Translations under genes and position numbers: made by a program
The notes under the pieces: model-generated
Told to the model about the DNA's origin: nothing
Databases searched by the model: none
Seen by the model: the letters and a program-made list of their open reading frames with translations, nothing else
Shown here: positions 38,101 to 48,987 of the stretch, piece after piece
Layout of the letters: every line of letters begins with the position of its first letter
Position numbering within the stretch: the first letter of the stretch is position 1
Assembly (NCBI RefSeq): GCF_036884655.1
Contig: NC_088330.1
Coordinates: forward strand, 36,183,501 to 36,247,500
Origin: Musa acuminata AAA Group
Taxonomy: Eukaryota; Streptophyta; Magnoliopsida; Zingiberales; Musaceae
Direction of reading: 5' to 3'
DNA: 64,000 bases

Positions 38101-38925
38101 CCTCGCCCGAGTGCCTTTTGAAAACACTGTTGGCAAGTATATAATATTTTGCACAACTTTCGTTGTATCATTTACTAGAGGTAGATTGGTCTTTTGTTGG
38201 CTCATGCATGATGGGATTATGGAAAAACGTGATTGGTTGCTGTGGTGTCCTATTTTGATTTTGACACTTCATTCTTCAGTAGTATCTACCAAGAAGTTTT
38301 CATGTTTATGTTTGCTATTCCTGAGGGGTAGCAAATGCTTGGTAATTTTACTGGAGAATAAAATGCAGACGTAAGTGGCATAATCTTTATGTACATGCAA
38401 TGATAAGCATCAAATCCAACAAATTTTTTTTCTTTCCATTTCCAATTTAGAATATTTATGTCAAAATTTTTAACCGACTAAATCCTTTAAAAGGTTTTTG
38501 CAAATCGTTCTGAAGCGTTGTATATCACTTACATTCATGATTCATTAACAATATTTCTTAGTATAAAAATTACGTTGGTCACTGTTTGTGGACAAAATAA
38601 TGTTTTACAAGATTTCCATCCAACCTGAACTTGTGCATGTTGGTGATTTGTTTCTTCTCTGTTGTATTCTTTCAACTGTTAGCATGCTTCGATGTTTTGA
38701 TGTTTGCTCTTTTCCATTTGTTATTTTCAGGTGATGACGAAGGATCAATTTGCAAATTATGTGGTTCAGAAGATTCTTGATACCTGCACTGATAAACAAC
38801 GTGAGGTCTTGCTTAATCTCATAAAGGTTCACTTGCAGGCTTTAAAGAAATACACCTATGGGAAACATATTGTTGCTCGGGTTGAACAGTTATGTGGTGA
38901 AGGTGATTCATACTCTACTGGTTGA
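29105..38925 (+). CDS. Pumilio/PUF RNA-binding protein (APUM5/6-like)
   Basis: Eight coding exons: 29105-29743, 30739-32177, 32276-32417, 32524-32631, 35135-35347, 35445-35555, 36576-36770, 38731-38925; 1013 aa with consistent phases. The first about 680 residues are low-complexity Ser/Gly/His/Pro-rich. The C-terminal Pumilio domain has eight repeats with RNA-contact signatures, in order: GSRFIQQ, GNYVIQK, GCRVIQK, GNHVIQK, GCRVIQ, GNYVTQ, ASNVVEK, ANYVVQK. PUF proteins bind 3' UTRs and repress or destabilise mRNAs in the cytoplasm. By the known PUF code these contacts predict 5'-UGUAUAUA. The second intron starts with GC rather than GT. Introns carry hAT-type insertions at 33183-34323 and 37708-38129. 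The last exon may instead splice to 42824 (see findings). Closest remembered relatives are Arabidopsis APUM5 and APUM6. Confidence 0.95.
33183..34323 (+). mobile_element. Non-autonomous hAT element A in a Pumilio intron
   Basis: 1141 bp in the fourth coding intron. The ends are CAGCGATTTCAATAGGCGCT and, at the right, AGCGCTTTTTAAATAACTG, inverted repeats starting CAG as in hAT elements. It is flanked by 8 bp GGATGGAC (33175-33182) and GGGTGGAC (34324-34331), a target duplication with one mismatch. Both ends are GC-rich (CGCC and GCGC blocks). The body has a triplicated 146 bp unit and an AT-rich right part. No transposase is seen. A second copy lies at 57188-58021 in opposite orientation. Confidence 0.85.
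33365..33785 (+). repeat. Tandem triplication of a 146 bp unit inside hAT element A
   Basis: The block CACCGATATCAACCTCCCAG recurs at 33381, 33527 and 33673, exactly 146 bp apart, with near-identical sequence between. The third unit breaks off near 33785 into (TTGCTCGC)-like text. Element B at 57188-58021 carries only one unit, so the expansion happened in this copy. Identical open frames on both strands are artefacts of the repeat. Confidence 0.93.
37320..37640. repeat. Purine-core dispersed repeat in a Pumilio intron
   Basis: This stretch combines GATACATACC-like motifs at its ends, a GA-rich core (about 37415-37490) and a block reading GATCGTGTGTGGCAGTGTGC. A similar layout (TATGTACCTGTCG start, GA-rich core, GGCAAGGTCGTGG block) occurs at about 25550-25920, and CATACC-rich text also occurs at 52050-52190. 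Probably a MITE-like family; ends and target duplication were not resolved. Confidence 0.3.
37708..38129 (+). mobile_element. Short diverged relative of the hAT elements
   Basis: 422 bp with ends CAATGTTTTAAAAGCGTTAG and AGTGCCTTTTGAAAACACTG, which are imperfect inverted repeats, and internal GCGTTAGGCG and GAGGCGTTAGGTGCC blocks like those of elements A and B. The flanks TTTGCAAA (37700-37707) and TTGGCAAG (38130-38137) agree at 6 of 8 bases, as expected for an old target duplication. It lies in the last coding intron of the Pumilio gene. Confidence 0.55.
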
Positions 38926-41900
38926 TTTTTAGAAATTTCTGTAAAAAATAGATATATCACTTATAATAAAAAAATTAACTTCAGGTTTTACTACCTGTCA
39001 CATATAACATCTGGCAGTTTTGTAGATAACTGAAAACTTCTCAATACCGTAATCTTGTTTTATTTCCAATTGCATTGTGTAGACCTTGTTATTCCCATTT
39101 TCTAGAAATTACAATGTGGTCCTGCATGTTGTTAACTTGATTATGCATTTTCGCCTTCATCCATGTTATGTTTACTACCTGAGTGTATGAAGTAGCCTAA
39201 GTCTGACTCTCAGCTGTAATGTTGATGTTCCTAATGGGACTTGAAATTTGTAATATTAGTATAATACCTTAACTAAAATGAAATAATATCATTTTGTAGT
39301 CCAACTAAATTAATGCTAATGGCAACCTTATTCCTTATTTTGTAGCAATGACAATCATGGGGCTAACGCTAATGACAATGATAAACATAGAGCACTATCC
39401 CCTATTTGTCATGCTTGGCCCTGCCAATCTTTTTTTCTCGTTGTAGATTAATTTTTTGGTTTTGCCAAATTAAGGGATTTCCCCCAACTTGTTCTTTTTT
39501 GAACACAATTTCAATCTCCTTATTCTCTAACTAATTTCACATATTACGCTTATGTTGGTACATTGATACCAACATGGAAAGAATTTTATTTATCATAGCT
39601 CTTTCTGCATTTAGAAGAATTTCAGATTGTACTTTCAGATCTGAAAGTGCCATTTTAAATAACACTTTTATTAGTTAAAATGCCTAGCGGATTGTTCTTT
39701 CTAATGCAATTCTCAAATATACTCTTAAAAAACATTAATGTATCTCAATGAGAAGCATAAATTTAGATCAATAAAAGATTTTAAAAAGGAGGAGAAAAAC
39801 CAGGAAATTTTGTCAAAAAATTAAAAGGTTAAGTCTTCTTCACCAACATTGCCACAACTTCACTCACCCTCCATGTGCACTTCTAGTTTTGTTTGGAGAA
39901 GCTTACCACATGTTTTATTCTTTTTTAAGAGTTAGGGTCTGTAGTATTTGAGTGAGGCCTTCAACATGTTGGTAAAATCTAGGTAATCTTGATTCTTATA
40001 TGAAGATAAAGAAAAGGTTCTATATTCATCTGGGCTTTACAGACCAGTAAATCCTACAATTATCAGCTTATTAATTAATTTGTATTATATAAAGCTAGTG
40101 ACTCTGTATAACTGGCAATCTGGTTGGACTTTTCTTTACCAGAAAGGAAACTCTTACTTCACTAACTTATAGTTGTAATACAAAAAACACCCTCTGCATC
40201 AGAGGAAACAAAATTATAAAGAGGAGAAGACAACCCTCTCTGCCACAGAAAGTGAATTTTGTGCTTCTAGCATTAGTGGCCACCTATTTGGTCGCTTTGT
40301 TGGCCTCATGAATAACGTGAGCAAAATGGATGTTGTCAAACATCTTTACAAGCTCAAAAATGTCTTTATACACATTAGTTTGGTGCCAGCAGATTTGTAA
40401 TCCCTTGAGCTACTGCCACTAGGTTGCCCTCTTTTGCAGCAGTAACCTAGTCTACATCATTAATGACTTGAACAAACCTACCACCTGCAAGAAGACAATT
40501 CCCATCAGAGTTTATTAAAAATCCAGCTCCACCATTGGGCTCAGAGAATCTGGTTGATGGACCAAACATGCATCTCCAAAATGATTGAGACGATCCATCA
40601 GGCTTTTAGAAATGAAGTTTATACTTGCAAGTCTTGGCCTACACAAGCTGCAGCATAGTTTCTCTGCCTGTTAGTCATATTCTCTTCTCTGGATCCCAGT
40701 TGTATGGTCAAAGAAGCTATTCAAACTATCAGGATCATTACTGGCACATTGAAGATTTATGTTTCACAACCTTATGTACCGGCTTTACATTCGAACTTGC
40801 ACCTCTCTTGAATTTATGCAATGCTGTCATGAGTTGCTATGCAAGGTCATCTAGTGTATGTTTTATTTTAGTTGTTAGGATGAAGTTGTCTTCTAAGCTC
40901 TTGAAGTTGTGAAGAGTAGTCTGCCATATAAAGTTTTTATTTTGTGGCATTCTTTGTTGGGTGTGGATTTATTTACATTTAGATCGTTTATGAAATGACG
41001 GAACTTAATAGATAATATATTGGAAAATAACCTCAGGCCATAAGTCAATCCAATATTTTTTATGGAAAGACATTTTACTTCGTGAATGTTCAGGTATACA
41101 TGATGAGGTTTGCAAGACTTGGAAGATGGTTAAGATTAGTTAGGATTATGATACTAGAATAGGACTGGATTGATTGGATAATGTCCTCTGACATAATTTT
41201 TAGAACTGACAGGCGAACGACTGGAAAAGGTCTCAGATCAATCTATGGTTGACGACATTAAATGGATCCTGCCAATGTTGACAAGAATGGACCAAGATGC
41301 AATCAGCCACTACCTGGTGTTATTGTAACTCAGTTGGAATTGGAGGAAACCAATCAAATTTTAATTGGGACCTATCAGACTGCTCTTGGATTAGTCACGG
41401 AGCCATCTAGACTGGCTGGAATTAGTTAGTTGGCCCAAGTTCTGATAGAAGATTGATAAACCCCTGATTTTCAATGCCAGCTAAGACTCAACTTGACGAA
41501 GAATTATTCCAATTCCAATAACCATGGTTGTGGCATATGATAAATATTTTTAGTTACTTTATGTTTGTCCCTTCATGCCTTCCATTTTACTTTTCATTGG
41601 CTTTTAATTTTCTAGCAATAAAACTTGTGGCTTTTCTGCTGTGTTTTTTATTTTTTTCTTTTCCGTTGCTATACAAATAGTAACCTGTTTATTTTATAAA
41701 TTGGTAGTTCTAGTTTCCGCTGTTTCTAATTTGTTTGCTGACTTGGGATACTAAATGTCTCGTATCTATATCATAATCTGGTAGTTCTTACTTCTGGTGT
41801 TTGTAACTGGTTTTGCTCAAATTCATACACTATCCACATACAATTTCATTAATATTGTGTTCTTACCTTAATTTGTATGGTTGGATTGCTTCATTTCGAC

Positions 41901-42814
41901 TTAGGTGACCAGGGTTTTATTTATGAAAACAGTCTTTTCAATCTCCACATTGGTGGTAGCCTTATGCACTAGGTTTTTCCCTTTTGGTTGATATGCAAAG
42001 ACTACATGCATGATCTTTCAATCAGTAATGGGTACTTCTTGCCTTAAAATGTTGCCAACGTTCTCCCTTTGTTTGTTTACCCTGAGAAATTTAATTCTTC
42101 TTGGTAGTCTTTGGAAACCCAATAATGCAAATTGAATGGTAGATAAGGGTATGGGAAACCCAATAATGCAAATTGAATGTAATAGACTTTTAAGTTATAG
42201 ATTTCTTAAGTTGGATGTGCAAACTGTTAGGCTTGTCTAGAACTTGTGTCTAACAGCTTATAAACAAATAATTTTTTTTTATAGTATGTGGTGTGTTTTA
42301 ATAGAAATTATATTAAAACATAATGTTATGATGGTTATATGGTGTATGGTAGAAGGATTGTATGTAATCTTATCTGGCAAATGTAGGAAAGCTGATCTAC
42401 AGTAACTTTCTACAAAATTTTATATTGCTGTTACCTGTATGGCATGAAGTTTTGGCTAGGAACCTTTGATATACACCCCCCAACCCCCGCCGGCCCGTGA
42501 GTGTCTTAATTTCATATTTGTTAATATTTCATTGAGGTTTGTGTGGTTTTGTTAATTTGAAATTAGCCTACATGCTGATATTATTGGACTGTATGAGGTG
42601 ACATTATTGGTCATCGAGCTTGATGTTTTAGTTTATTTTGGGGAATGCAACTGACACTAAATGATTTCTACTTTAAATTCACCAAATTGGTGATATCTGA
42701 AGAGGAGCCAACCTCAAATAGTTGGGACCTTTTAACACTATGCTGTGGGTGATAGATTTGGAGGGTTTGATTTGTTGTGTTATTTACTTAAGTTTTATGC
42801 TTTCTTTTTTATGG
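38926..42814. other. Region downstream of the Pumilio stop codon
   Basis: Holds the 3' UTR of the Pumilio gene if transcription ends nearby, or a long terminal intron if the splice to 42824 is real. It contains a LINE remnant at 40180-40600. 41090-41480 is GC-balanced and of unknown nature. The rest is T-rich, intron-like DNA with no recognised gene. Confidence 0.45.
40180..40600 (-). pseudogene. RNase H-like remnant of a LINE-type element
   Basis: Read on the minus strand it gives GGAGFLINSDGNCLLAGGRF near 40540-40480, and further on fragments like EGNLVAVAQGI and HFAHVIHEANKATK with stops between. The layout (GGAG-I-S/N-DG, then an Asp/Glu-rich stretch and an ..H.I.R.AN.-like end) is that of the plant RNase H domain found at the end of LINE polyproteins. 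It is thoroughly decayed. Confidence 0.6.
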
Positions 42815-42823
42815 TCAATGCAG

Positions 42824-43140
42824 ATGTGGCTCCTGAATCATGAACCACGTGTGGTGGTTTCGACCATGCTTCCCTGATTCACCTAGATAAGCTCCTCCAC
42901 AGCAGCATCTTTGGCTGCACCGATGATTGGAAAAGAACCAAAGTTCCTGGAGTTCTACCGGTTCGTTATTGGGGGTGGCTATCAACCACCTGCCATTTAC
43001 GATGTACAGGTTCAGGGCTCCCGTAGGGTAGGTTGATACAGTAGGTATATATTGAATGAGTGACATGAGCTCAAGCTGGTATAACGTGTGTATTTGTAGG
43101 AGTCTAATGTTAGGGGGTTGGAGTGTATTTAAATATGATG
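42824..43140 (+). other. Possible alternative last exon of the Pumilio gene
   Basis: A good acceptor (GTCAATGCAG|ATGTGG) at 42823/42824 could accept a donor inside the present last exon (GGTGAAG|GTGATTC at about 38904). The joined frame would end GEDVAPES then stop, in place of GEGDSYSTG then stop. The downstream sequence is GC-balanced for about 200 bp, like a 3' UTR. No direct proof is visible. Confidence 0.35.
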
Positions 43141-43498
43141 TTGGTGAAATTGATGGGGCTAAATAGGTTTCATGATTTGATTGAATGAGTTGTTGAATAG
43201 TAATATGGTATGGTGAAGAAGCGTGTGTGACGACTTGGAAATTAAATTATTGCTTGGATGTTCTGTGCTGCCTGCAAATGTGAGTTTAGCTATGGATTGT
43301 ACAGATTTATTGGGGATGGAGTACACAGATGCGTAGAAAAATGAACGAATGGATTGAGGCCTACTTGCATATTCCCATACGGCTGCTGCTGCATTTGTTC
43401 TCCTCCTTCCATCCCCTCTCACGAGGTAATCGTACGAGATAAATAAAAAAGGGACATTCTGCAGTCTAGATGAGGATCCTTATTATTTATTTACCGTA

Positions 43499-43666
43499 TC
43501 ATCACTTTGATCGGCAGAGAGAAGGCTCACTATCTTGCTCATCATCTCTTGCAATTGCACAAGAAACAATAAAGCTGAACCCTATCATCAACTTTGATCA
43601 GCAGAGAAAAAACTCTATCTTGCTCCTCGTCTCTTGCAATTGCACAAGAAACAATAAAGCTGAACA
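43499..43666 (+). repeat. Tandem duplication of an 84 bp unit
   Basis: The unit starts TCATCACTTTGATC at 43499 and again TCATCAACTTTGATC at 43583. Both copies contain CTCTTGCAATTGCACAAG and AAACAATAAAGCTGAAC. A few substitutions separate them. Confidence 0.9.
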
Positions 43667-43859
43667 CGTTGTTCCATAACACCAGTCATCTTCTCGAGCA
43701 GCAGTCCTGAATGTATACGTATGATATTTACAACACCACGGTGAATACGAAAAAGAGATACTAAACTTAGTTGGTTTTGTTTGAATCGTGTGATACCTTT
43801 ACATGTTTGTCGGTTGGTCTCTTCAAAAAGTTTTATGATCCCTTAAAGATATGCAAAAG

Positions 43860-44045
43860 AGAAGATATGTTAGAAAAAATGTTTAACTTTGAGATCTTAC
43901 AAATAGTTATATCAGCACGACAAAGTTCTAAGGTGATTCGCCGCGACAAAGATCTTAGAAAAAATGTTTAACTTTGAGATCTTACAAATAGTTATATCAG
44001 CACGACATAGTTGCACGACAAAGTTCTAATGTGATTCGCCGCGAT
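43860..44045 (+). repeat. Tandem direct repeat of about 90-100 bp
   Basis: AAAAAATGTTTAACTTTGAG and TATATCAGCACGACA followed by AAAGTTCTAA(G/T)GTGATTCG occur twice, first from about 43875 and again from about 43956. The second unit has a short extra CATAGTTGCACGA block. Confidence 0.85.
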
Positions 44046-44099
44046 CAAAATTCCTCATAAATGTCCATATATATTGTTGCGGAACAAGGTCTCGAACCA

Positions 44100-46375
44100 A
44101 TCCTATATACTATCATATAGGCCCATCTTGTCATGTGCTACTATGGTAGCTCTTGGGTGCTATGCTGACTGACATTTTATACTACTCTATGGAGCTAAAA
44201 ACTCCTAAAATAATTGCCTGAATGGACTGTTTCTATGCAGTTTTACTTTTGTGTGCACATAATTTGTGTTTACAAGCTTGAAACGACTATAAAAATTAAT
44301 CAAAATGGGACCATCAAATCTACTACAAGCCTTCTACATTTTGTGCAAAGCTTAAATAAAATCGTGAGACATGAACATATATAAGCATTATATCAAACAC
44401 ACTATTTATAACTTTGTCCATGACATCAAACACTCTCGTTATAACCTTTATGGATGCTGCATTTTTTTGCTTTCGCTGAATCTTCAGTCTTCTACTCCAA
44501 TTGCAATATGCCTCTTGACTCTCAACTACTTTTCGTCGTTATCGTTGAGTAGTCGAACTTTAATCCATCACGTTGCTTCAACTCGCTAATGACTCTGGTA
44601 TGGGGTCAGTCGAATTGTGCTTATTTTTATTGGTTCATTCAAATCCCCTAGATGAAGGAAAATATCTTTGTTGTTGTGCGCCAATCTCTCAAATGTCTCA
44701 CATCGCTTAAACTGGTTGGATGTCTACTAGAGTTTTGATGAGCATCGCCTCACCGACTTTTAAGTTATTAAAGTATTTTCTACATAAAATTTGCTTATTG
44801 ATTTTACTTTTAATTATTTATCGTCTTTAAGTAGGTTCGCATTATATCCGCTTTCAATTGTCATTCTGTTAGGAAATGAAGCAATAGGCTGTTCTTGGTA
44901 GAACTGATTATCATTGGTGAGAATTTAACAATTGTTGTTTTCCACTAGGTTTCTTCGAAAGATCTTTGAACATGTGCAGCGCTCCTCTACTAGATAAATA
45001 AGAGAATTGAGATATTCGATTTCGCTCATTCTCTTAAGAGTTAAGAAGACAAAGGTTACTCGACTTTACCCACCTTCTCGATGGTTATATACAATGCATT
45101 GAATTGGTTACTAGCCTTCACCCGTTCTTAACTGACACTTTTAAAGCACCCAAAGTGTTTGCACTCCTTGAGTTAGCTAATGTGATTTGCCTCATTATCA
45201 TCAAACTTAATGCAAAAAATTTTACTTGAAGAGTAAAATTTTACCTCAATTTAGAGGAAGTATCAGCTAATTTTGATCACTTTTGGGATTATATCGTCTT
45301 CTCCATCATTTCTATCAGCTACTCCTTTGAGTAAAAAATGTATAACACTGTATACTGCTTATTTCGTTCCTTGGTCAAGTACTCTTGCATCGACTCGAAA
45401 TCCCTCACTTTCAACTATTTTGATGAGAAACTTGTTAACACCAGTCTTATAAAGTTTCTTGGCCATTACCCTTTGGTCTTGTCTTGATACTTAAAGTTTG
45501 CCTCTACATGCTCCATCTCCTCGGCACTTTTTACGATCTAACGCTCTCCGTTCATAAAAGCAAGGGATCGATAACTCCATAAAAGTTTTACCTCTACAGT
45601 ACCATAATGTTGTCATGCCCATTACCCTACTATCTGTTGCCTCATATATGCATCCTTTTCTTCATGATCAGTAGATCTACCTTTGCGGCACTATGAGACT
45701 CATCTGAGTCCATCTCTATTCTAACCGACACTTGCTTTTGAGTAGCCTAGTCCCTCTAGACTCATCGTCGCTTCTTCGCCTCTTTAAACAATTTATTTTA
45801 ACACTTCTATATTCTCCGAACAATTTTCCTTGGTCAATGAAAAGATAAACTACAACTTTCATGCATAGTCTCTGCCATCATGTTGTAAGGCTCACGCCGA
45901 TTCTATTTTCCTTTGCTTCCTCGATAGTAATATTCGCTTACTCGATCTTGTCATATAACTTATTGAGTTCACTTAAGCGAATATGAGTTTTGAAATAATC
46001 CAAACTCTCCAACCGCTTCGATAATATCTCTGTATGATCAAGTTCTCATCCCGAGACTTATTGGCACTTGCACTTAGAATTCTCCTTCGGTGGTACATAA
46101 CTCTCATATGCTGATAACCAAAACTTTCATCCGATGTAAAATTTGATATGCGTAAGGAAGACCCTAGATACTACTATAAAGGCCTATTCAACTCTATGGA
46201 GTTAGATCCCTCCCAAATTAATAGTTTGAATGACTTGTTTCTATGTAGTTTTGCATATGCACGATAACTATATGCATAACTATACATAACCTACATTTAT
46301 AAATCTGAAACAACCATAAAAGTTAATCAAAATAAAATTATAAAATCTATTGTAAGCCTTTTACATGTTTGATCA
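44100..46375. mobile_element. Probable decayed LTR-type element with diverged direct repeats
   Basis: A block at about 44186-44350 (ACTCTATGGAG, GTTTCTATGCAGTTTT, TAAAAATTAATCAAAAT, CTACAAGCCTTCTACAT) recurs in the same order and orientation at about 46192-46375 (ACTCTATGGAG, GTTTCTATGTAGTTTT, TAAAAGTTAATCAAAAT, TGTAAGCCTTTTACAT). Between them are about 1.8 kb with no long frame. This fits the LTRs of an old, non-coding retrotransposon derivative. Target duplication, primer-binding site and true ends were not found. Confidence 0.45.
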
Positions 46376-46929
46376 GAGACAATACAGTAGTCGGCAAAGG
46401 GAACAACGAAACAATGACACGAAATGAAAAAGCACAAATCAAACATGGCAAAAAAAGGCAACAAGAAAAGAATGAACGAGGAAGGACACATTTCAAAGCC
46501 TCTTTCTTCCATCTCCTTCGCATGCGCTATGTGTATGGTGGCCCTTTATGGACTCCCCACGTCTCACAGAAAGCCCACCTAAATTCCACCAAATTGTTCT
46601 CTGTCCATATTTACAGCAAGTGCGCAACTTGAGCGCCCCACCAAGAATTAGGACATGTCCCTACCGTGAGGAAGAAGAGATTCTACTCGAAATGCCATTG
46701 CATTGAATCGAAAACGTAGATCGGACTCCGATCAAGAATATAATAACCCGGAAAAGACGCAAAATCAAAGAAGCTATTTGGTTCATCAGCGATTGCAATC
46801 AACGGATCGGAAGAACGGACGCAAAGAGCATAGGGTTTCAGTACTGTGAGACCATTACGTACCCACATCGGCATCAACTGCGTTCGTCTGATGCCCGATG
46901 ATCTCTGAAATCTACCAAAAACACATCTT

Positions 46930-47075
46930 ACCCTTCCCCTGCAAGCCTCAGTCGAGAGACGAGGTTAGGCTACTTCTGAGTTGTAGAGTGACCCAAGAGG
47001 TAGGGATCCATGGCGGCGAGACTCTGAAACCGTAACCCTAGAGAACACCGCGTGTGCTTGTGGTATATAGGGACG
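46930..47075 (-). promoter_or_regulatory. Promoter-like stretch with TATA and telo-box motifs
   Basis: On the minus strand the order is CTATATACC (about 47073-47065), then CTAGGGTTACGGTTTC (about 47043-47028), then GCCGCCATGGATCC with a good start context near 47010, and a splice-donor-like GGGAAGG|GTAAGATG near 46932. The AAACCCTA-type telo box near a start is typical of plant ribosomal-protein and translation genes. The frame from this ATG closes after 13 codons (MDPYLLGHSTTQK), so it is either an upstream frame, a non-coding RNA host, or a broken gene. Confidence 0.35.
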
Positions 47076-47159
47076 GTGGGGGCATCTTTTTGCATATTAG
47101 TCCTTACGAAGTTTAAATTTAGCGCATTTGTCCTTGAAGTATAATAACGGTGGCCCAGC

Positions 47160-47162
<3 letters not shown>

Positions 47163-47195
<33 letters not shown>

Positions 47196-47212
47196 TCTCT
47201 CTCTCTCTCTCT
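47163..47212. repeat. Compound TA and CT microsatellite
   Basis: TA units at 47163-47193 pass directly into CT units at 47194-47212. Confidence 0.95.
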
Positions 47213-48987
47213 TAAGTTTATAGCTTCCGTTGCCTTCTCTTCCTTAACGCGACTGTAATCGTATTTTAGGGTTTCTGATGGGATCCGAAGGTAGACGGAA
47301 GGTGCCGACCGACTCCATCCCTTTATGTCCCTATGCCTATTCCGTGATTTGGGACATTTTTTGCGGTGAATTGCTGTGTAAAAGTTGGATGTTTCTTCAT
47401 TTCTTATCGATTGAGGACGCAAGCTTCGATTCTTAGATGCTCGAGGTGAGAGAGGAAGTGACTTTTTTTTGTCTTGAATCGAGGTTGATGCTAGTCTCGG
47501 AGCATTGTCGTTGATGCCACGTGTGGAGGGTCATGCGGGTGGAAAGGGGATTGTTGTTGAGATTATGAAAGAGTTTGTAGGGCGAAGAGATTGAACAAAA
47601 CCTACTGGAAGAAGCCTTTTTACAATGTTTGTGACGTTCACAGAGCACTGCATTTTAGGTTTTTTATTTTTATTTTTATTTTTTCTTTTTTGGCTAATTT
47701 TGGAGTTGTCATTTGCTGAAATCATTAGAACGACCTTATGACGGATTGACGAAATTAATTGTGACTATTTCCACAAACTTAGAACTTTCAATTGGCAACC
47801 CATGAATTGTATACGATGAACAACTTAGAAAAGCTAGTGGATGATGCAGATTAGGTATCTAGTTAACCTCATCTTAGCGATTCGGTAAAATTGTGGTGAT
47901 TGTAGTGGAAATGTGAGGACTATCTCATCAGCTTAGATTTAGGTCTTTCGGTAGGTGATAGCTTACGAGTCATTAGCTCATTGTACTTACACTTGTTTGT
48001 CATATTGCAAGGATACTTGGTTTGTTGCTGCCCTGAAGCATGTTTTCCTATATGGAGGAAATTGTGAAGAATTATTTGTAGGATAAATTGCAGAAACCTT
48101 AAAAGGAAGTCGACAGAGAATTCAAACAAAGTTGTAGTATTACCAATATACATCTTCAAAAGGGCAGGGTTTTTTTCAACTTTACAATGTATGATTTGCA
48201 CAAATACGCTTCTTGCTATCTAGAGCTCTTGACATTGTCAAGAAGCAGAAACAGAAATTATTAGCGACTTGGCTTGCAACCACTTTTCCTTGGTTCTATT
48301 TCCTTGACAACTAAATATTGTTGATGAGCGCTCCACGAGAAGGAGAATTCTACTGTTAAGTAACCGTAAAGACTGTTTAGGTTATAGTGCAACCAAAATT
48401 GAGAAGCTGCCTTCAACAGTTGAAGGCAAGTATGTCACTTTTGGTTTCTTAAGAACATGGGGCAAGAACCTTCTCAGATCTAAGGAAGCCATTGCCAAAT
48501 TCTCAGGTGGTGCTCAATCATCTTCCGATGATGGATGGTTCACTATATTGGCTTCTTTGCTTTCGTATCCTGGCCTCAATTATGCAGGACCACTCTTGAG
48601 TTCCTGATGAAATAGAAAAAAGAAAAGATTGTAGATGATTAATTTAGGAACTTAGATTCTTCTTGGAAACATTCCTCTTTTTGCCATTAAAGAAATAATT
48701 CTATTGTGAAGGATTAGATCTTCTGTTTTGTGCACAATCTCCATTGAGTGTATATCGGACTTGCTCAAATCGCAGATCATGTCACAACTCCTATCTATGA
48801 CTATGAGGATATTATAGTTGCATACCTGAATGCCTATCTTTAATTGACTATGAAAAGTTATGCACTGGAGTCAAGTAACTATACATTTTTTTGCTATTTC
48901 ATATGTATTCTCCTTTGTTCTTTTGCATATACTTCTGGACTTCACTAAGCATGGTTCGATCTTGTTAGTCTAGTTTGTTAGGTGCTG

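Larger units (their letters stand above)
46376..48987. other. Intergenic region with a promoter-like stretch
   Basis: No complete gene recognised. 46640-47075 is GC-balanced and resembles a gene 5' region on the minus strand (see separate entry). 47163-47193 is a TA microsatellite followed by a CT run to 47212. 47200-48980 contains only short frames without motifs; the part next to 48988 probably includes the 3' UTR of the USP kinase gene. Confidence 0.45.

Noticed and set aside
46700..46930. Box C/D snoRNA-like motifs (TGATGA, CTGA) upstream of the promoter-like stretch
   Set aside because: No paired C and D boxes with a closing stem at proper spacing could be found.
47162..47422. Minus-strand frame ending in a run of alternating Ile and Tyr
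   Set aside because: It runs into a TA/CT microsatellite; no family similarity.
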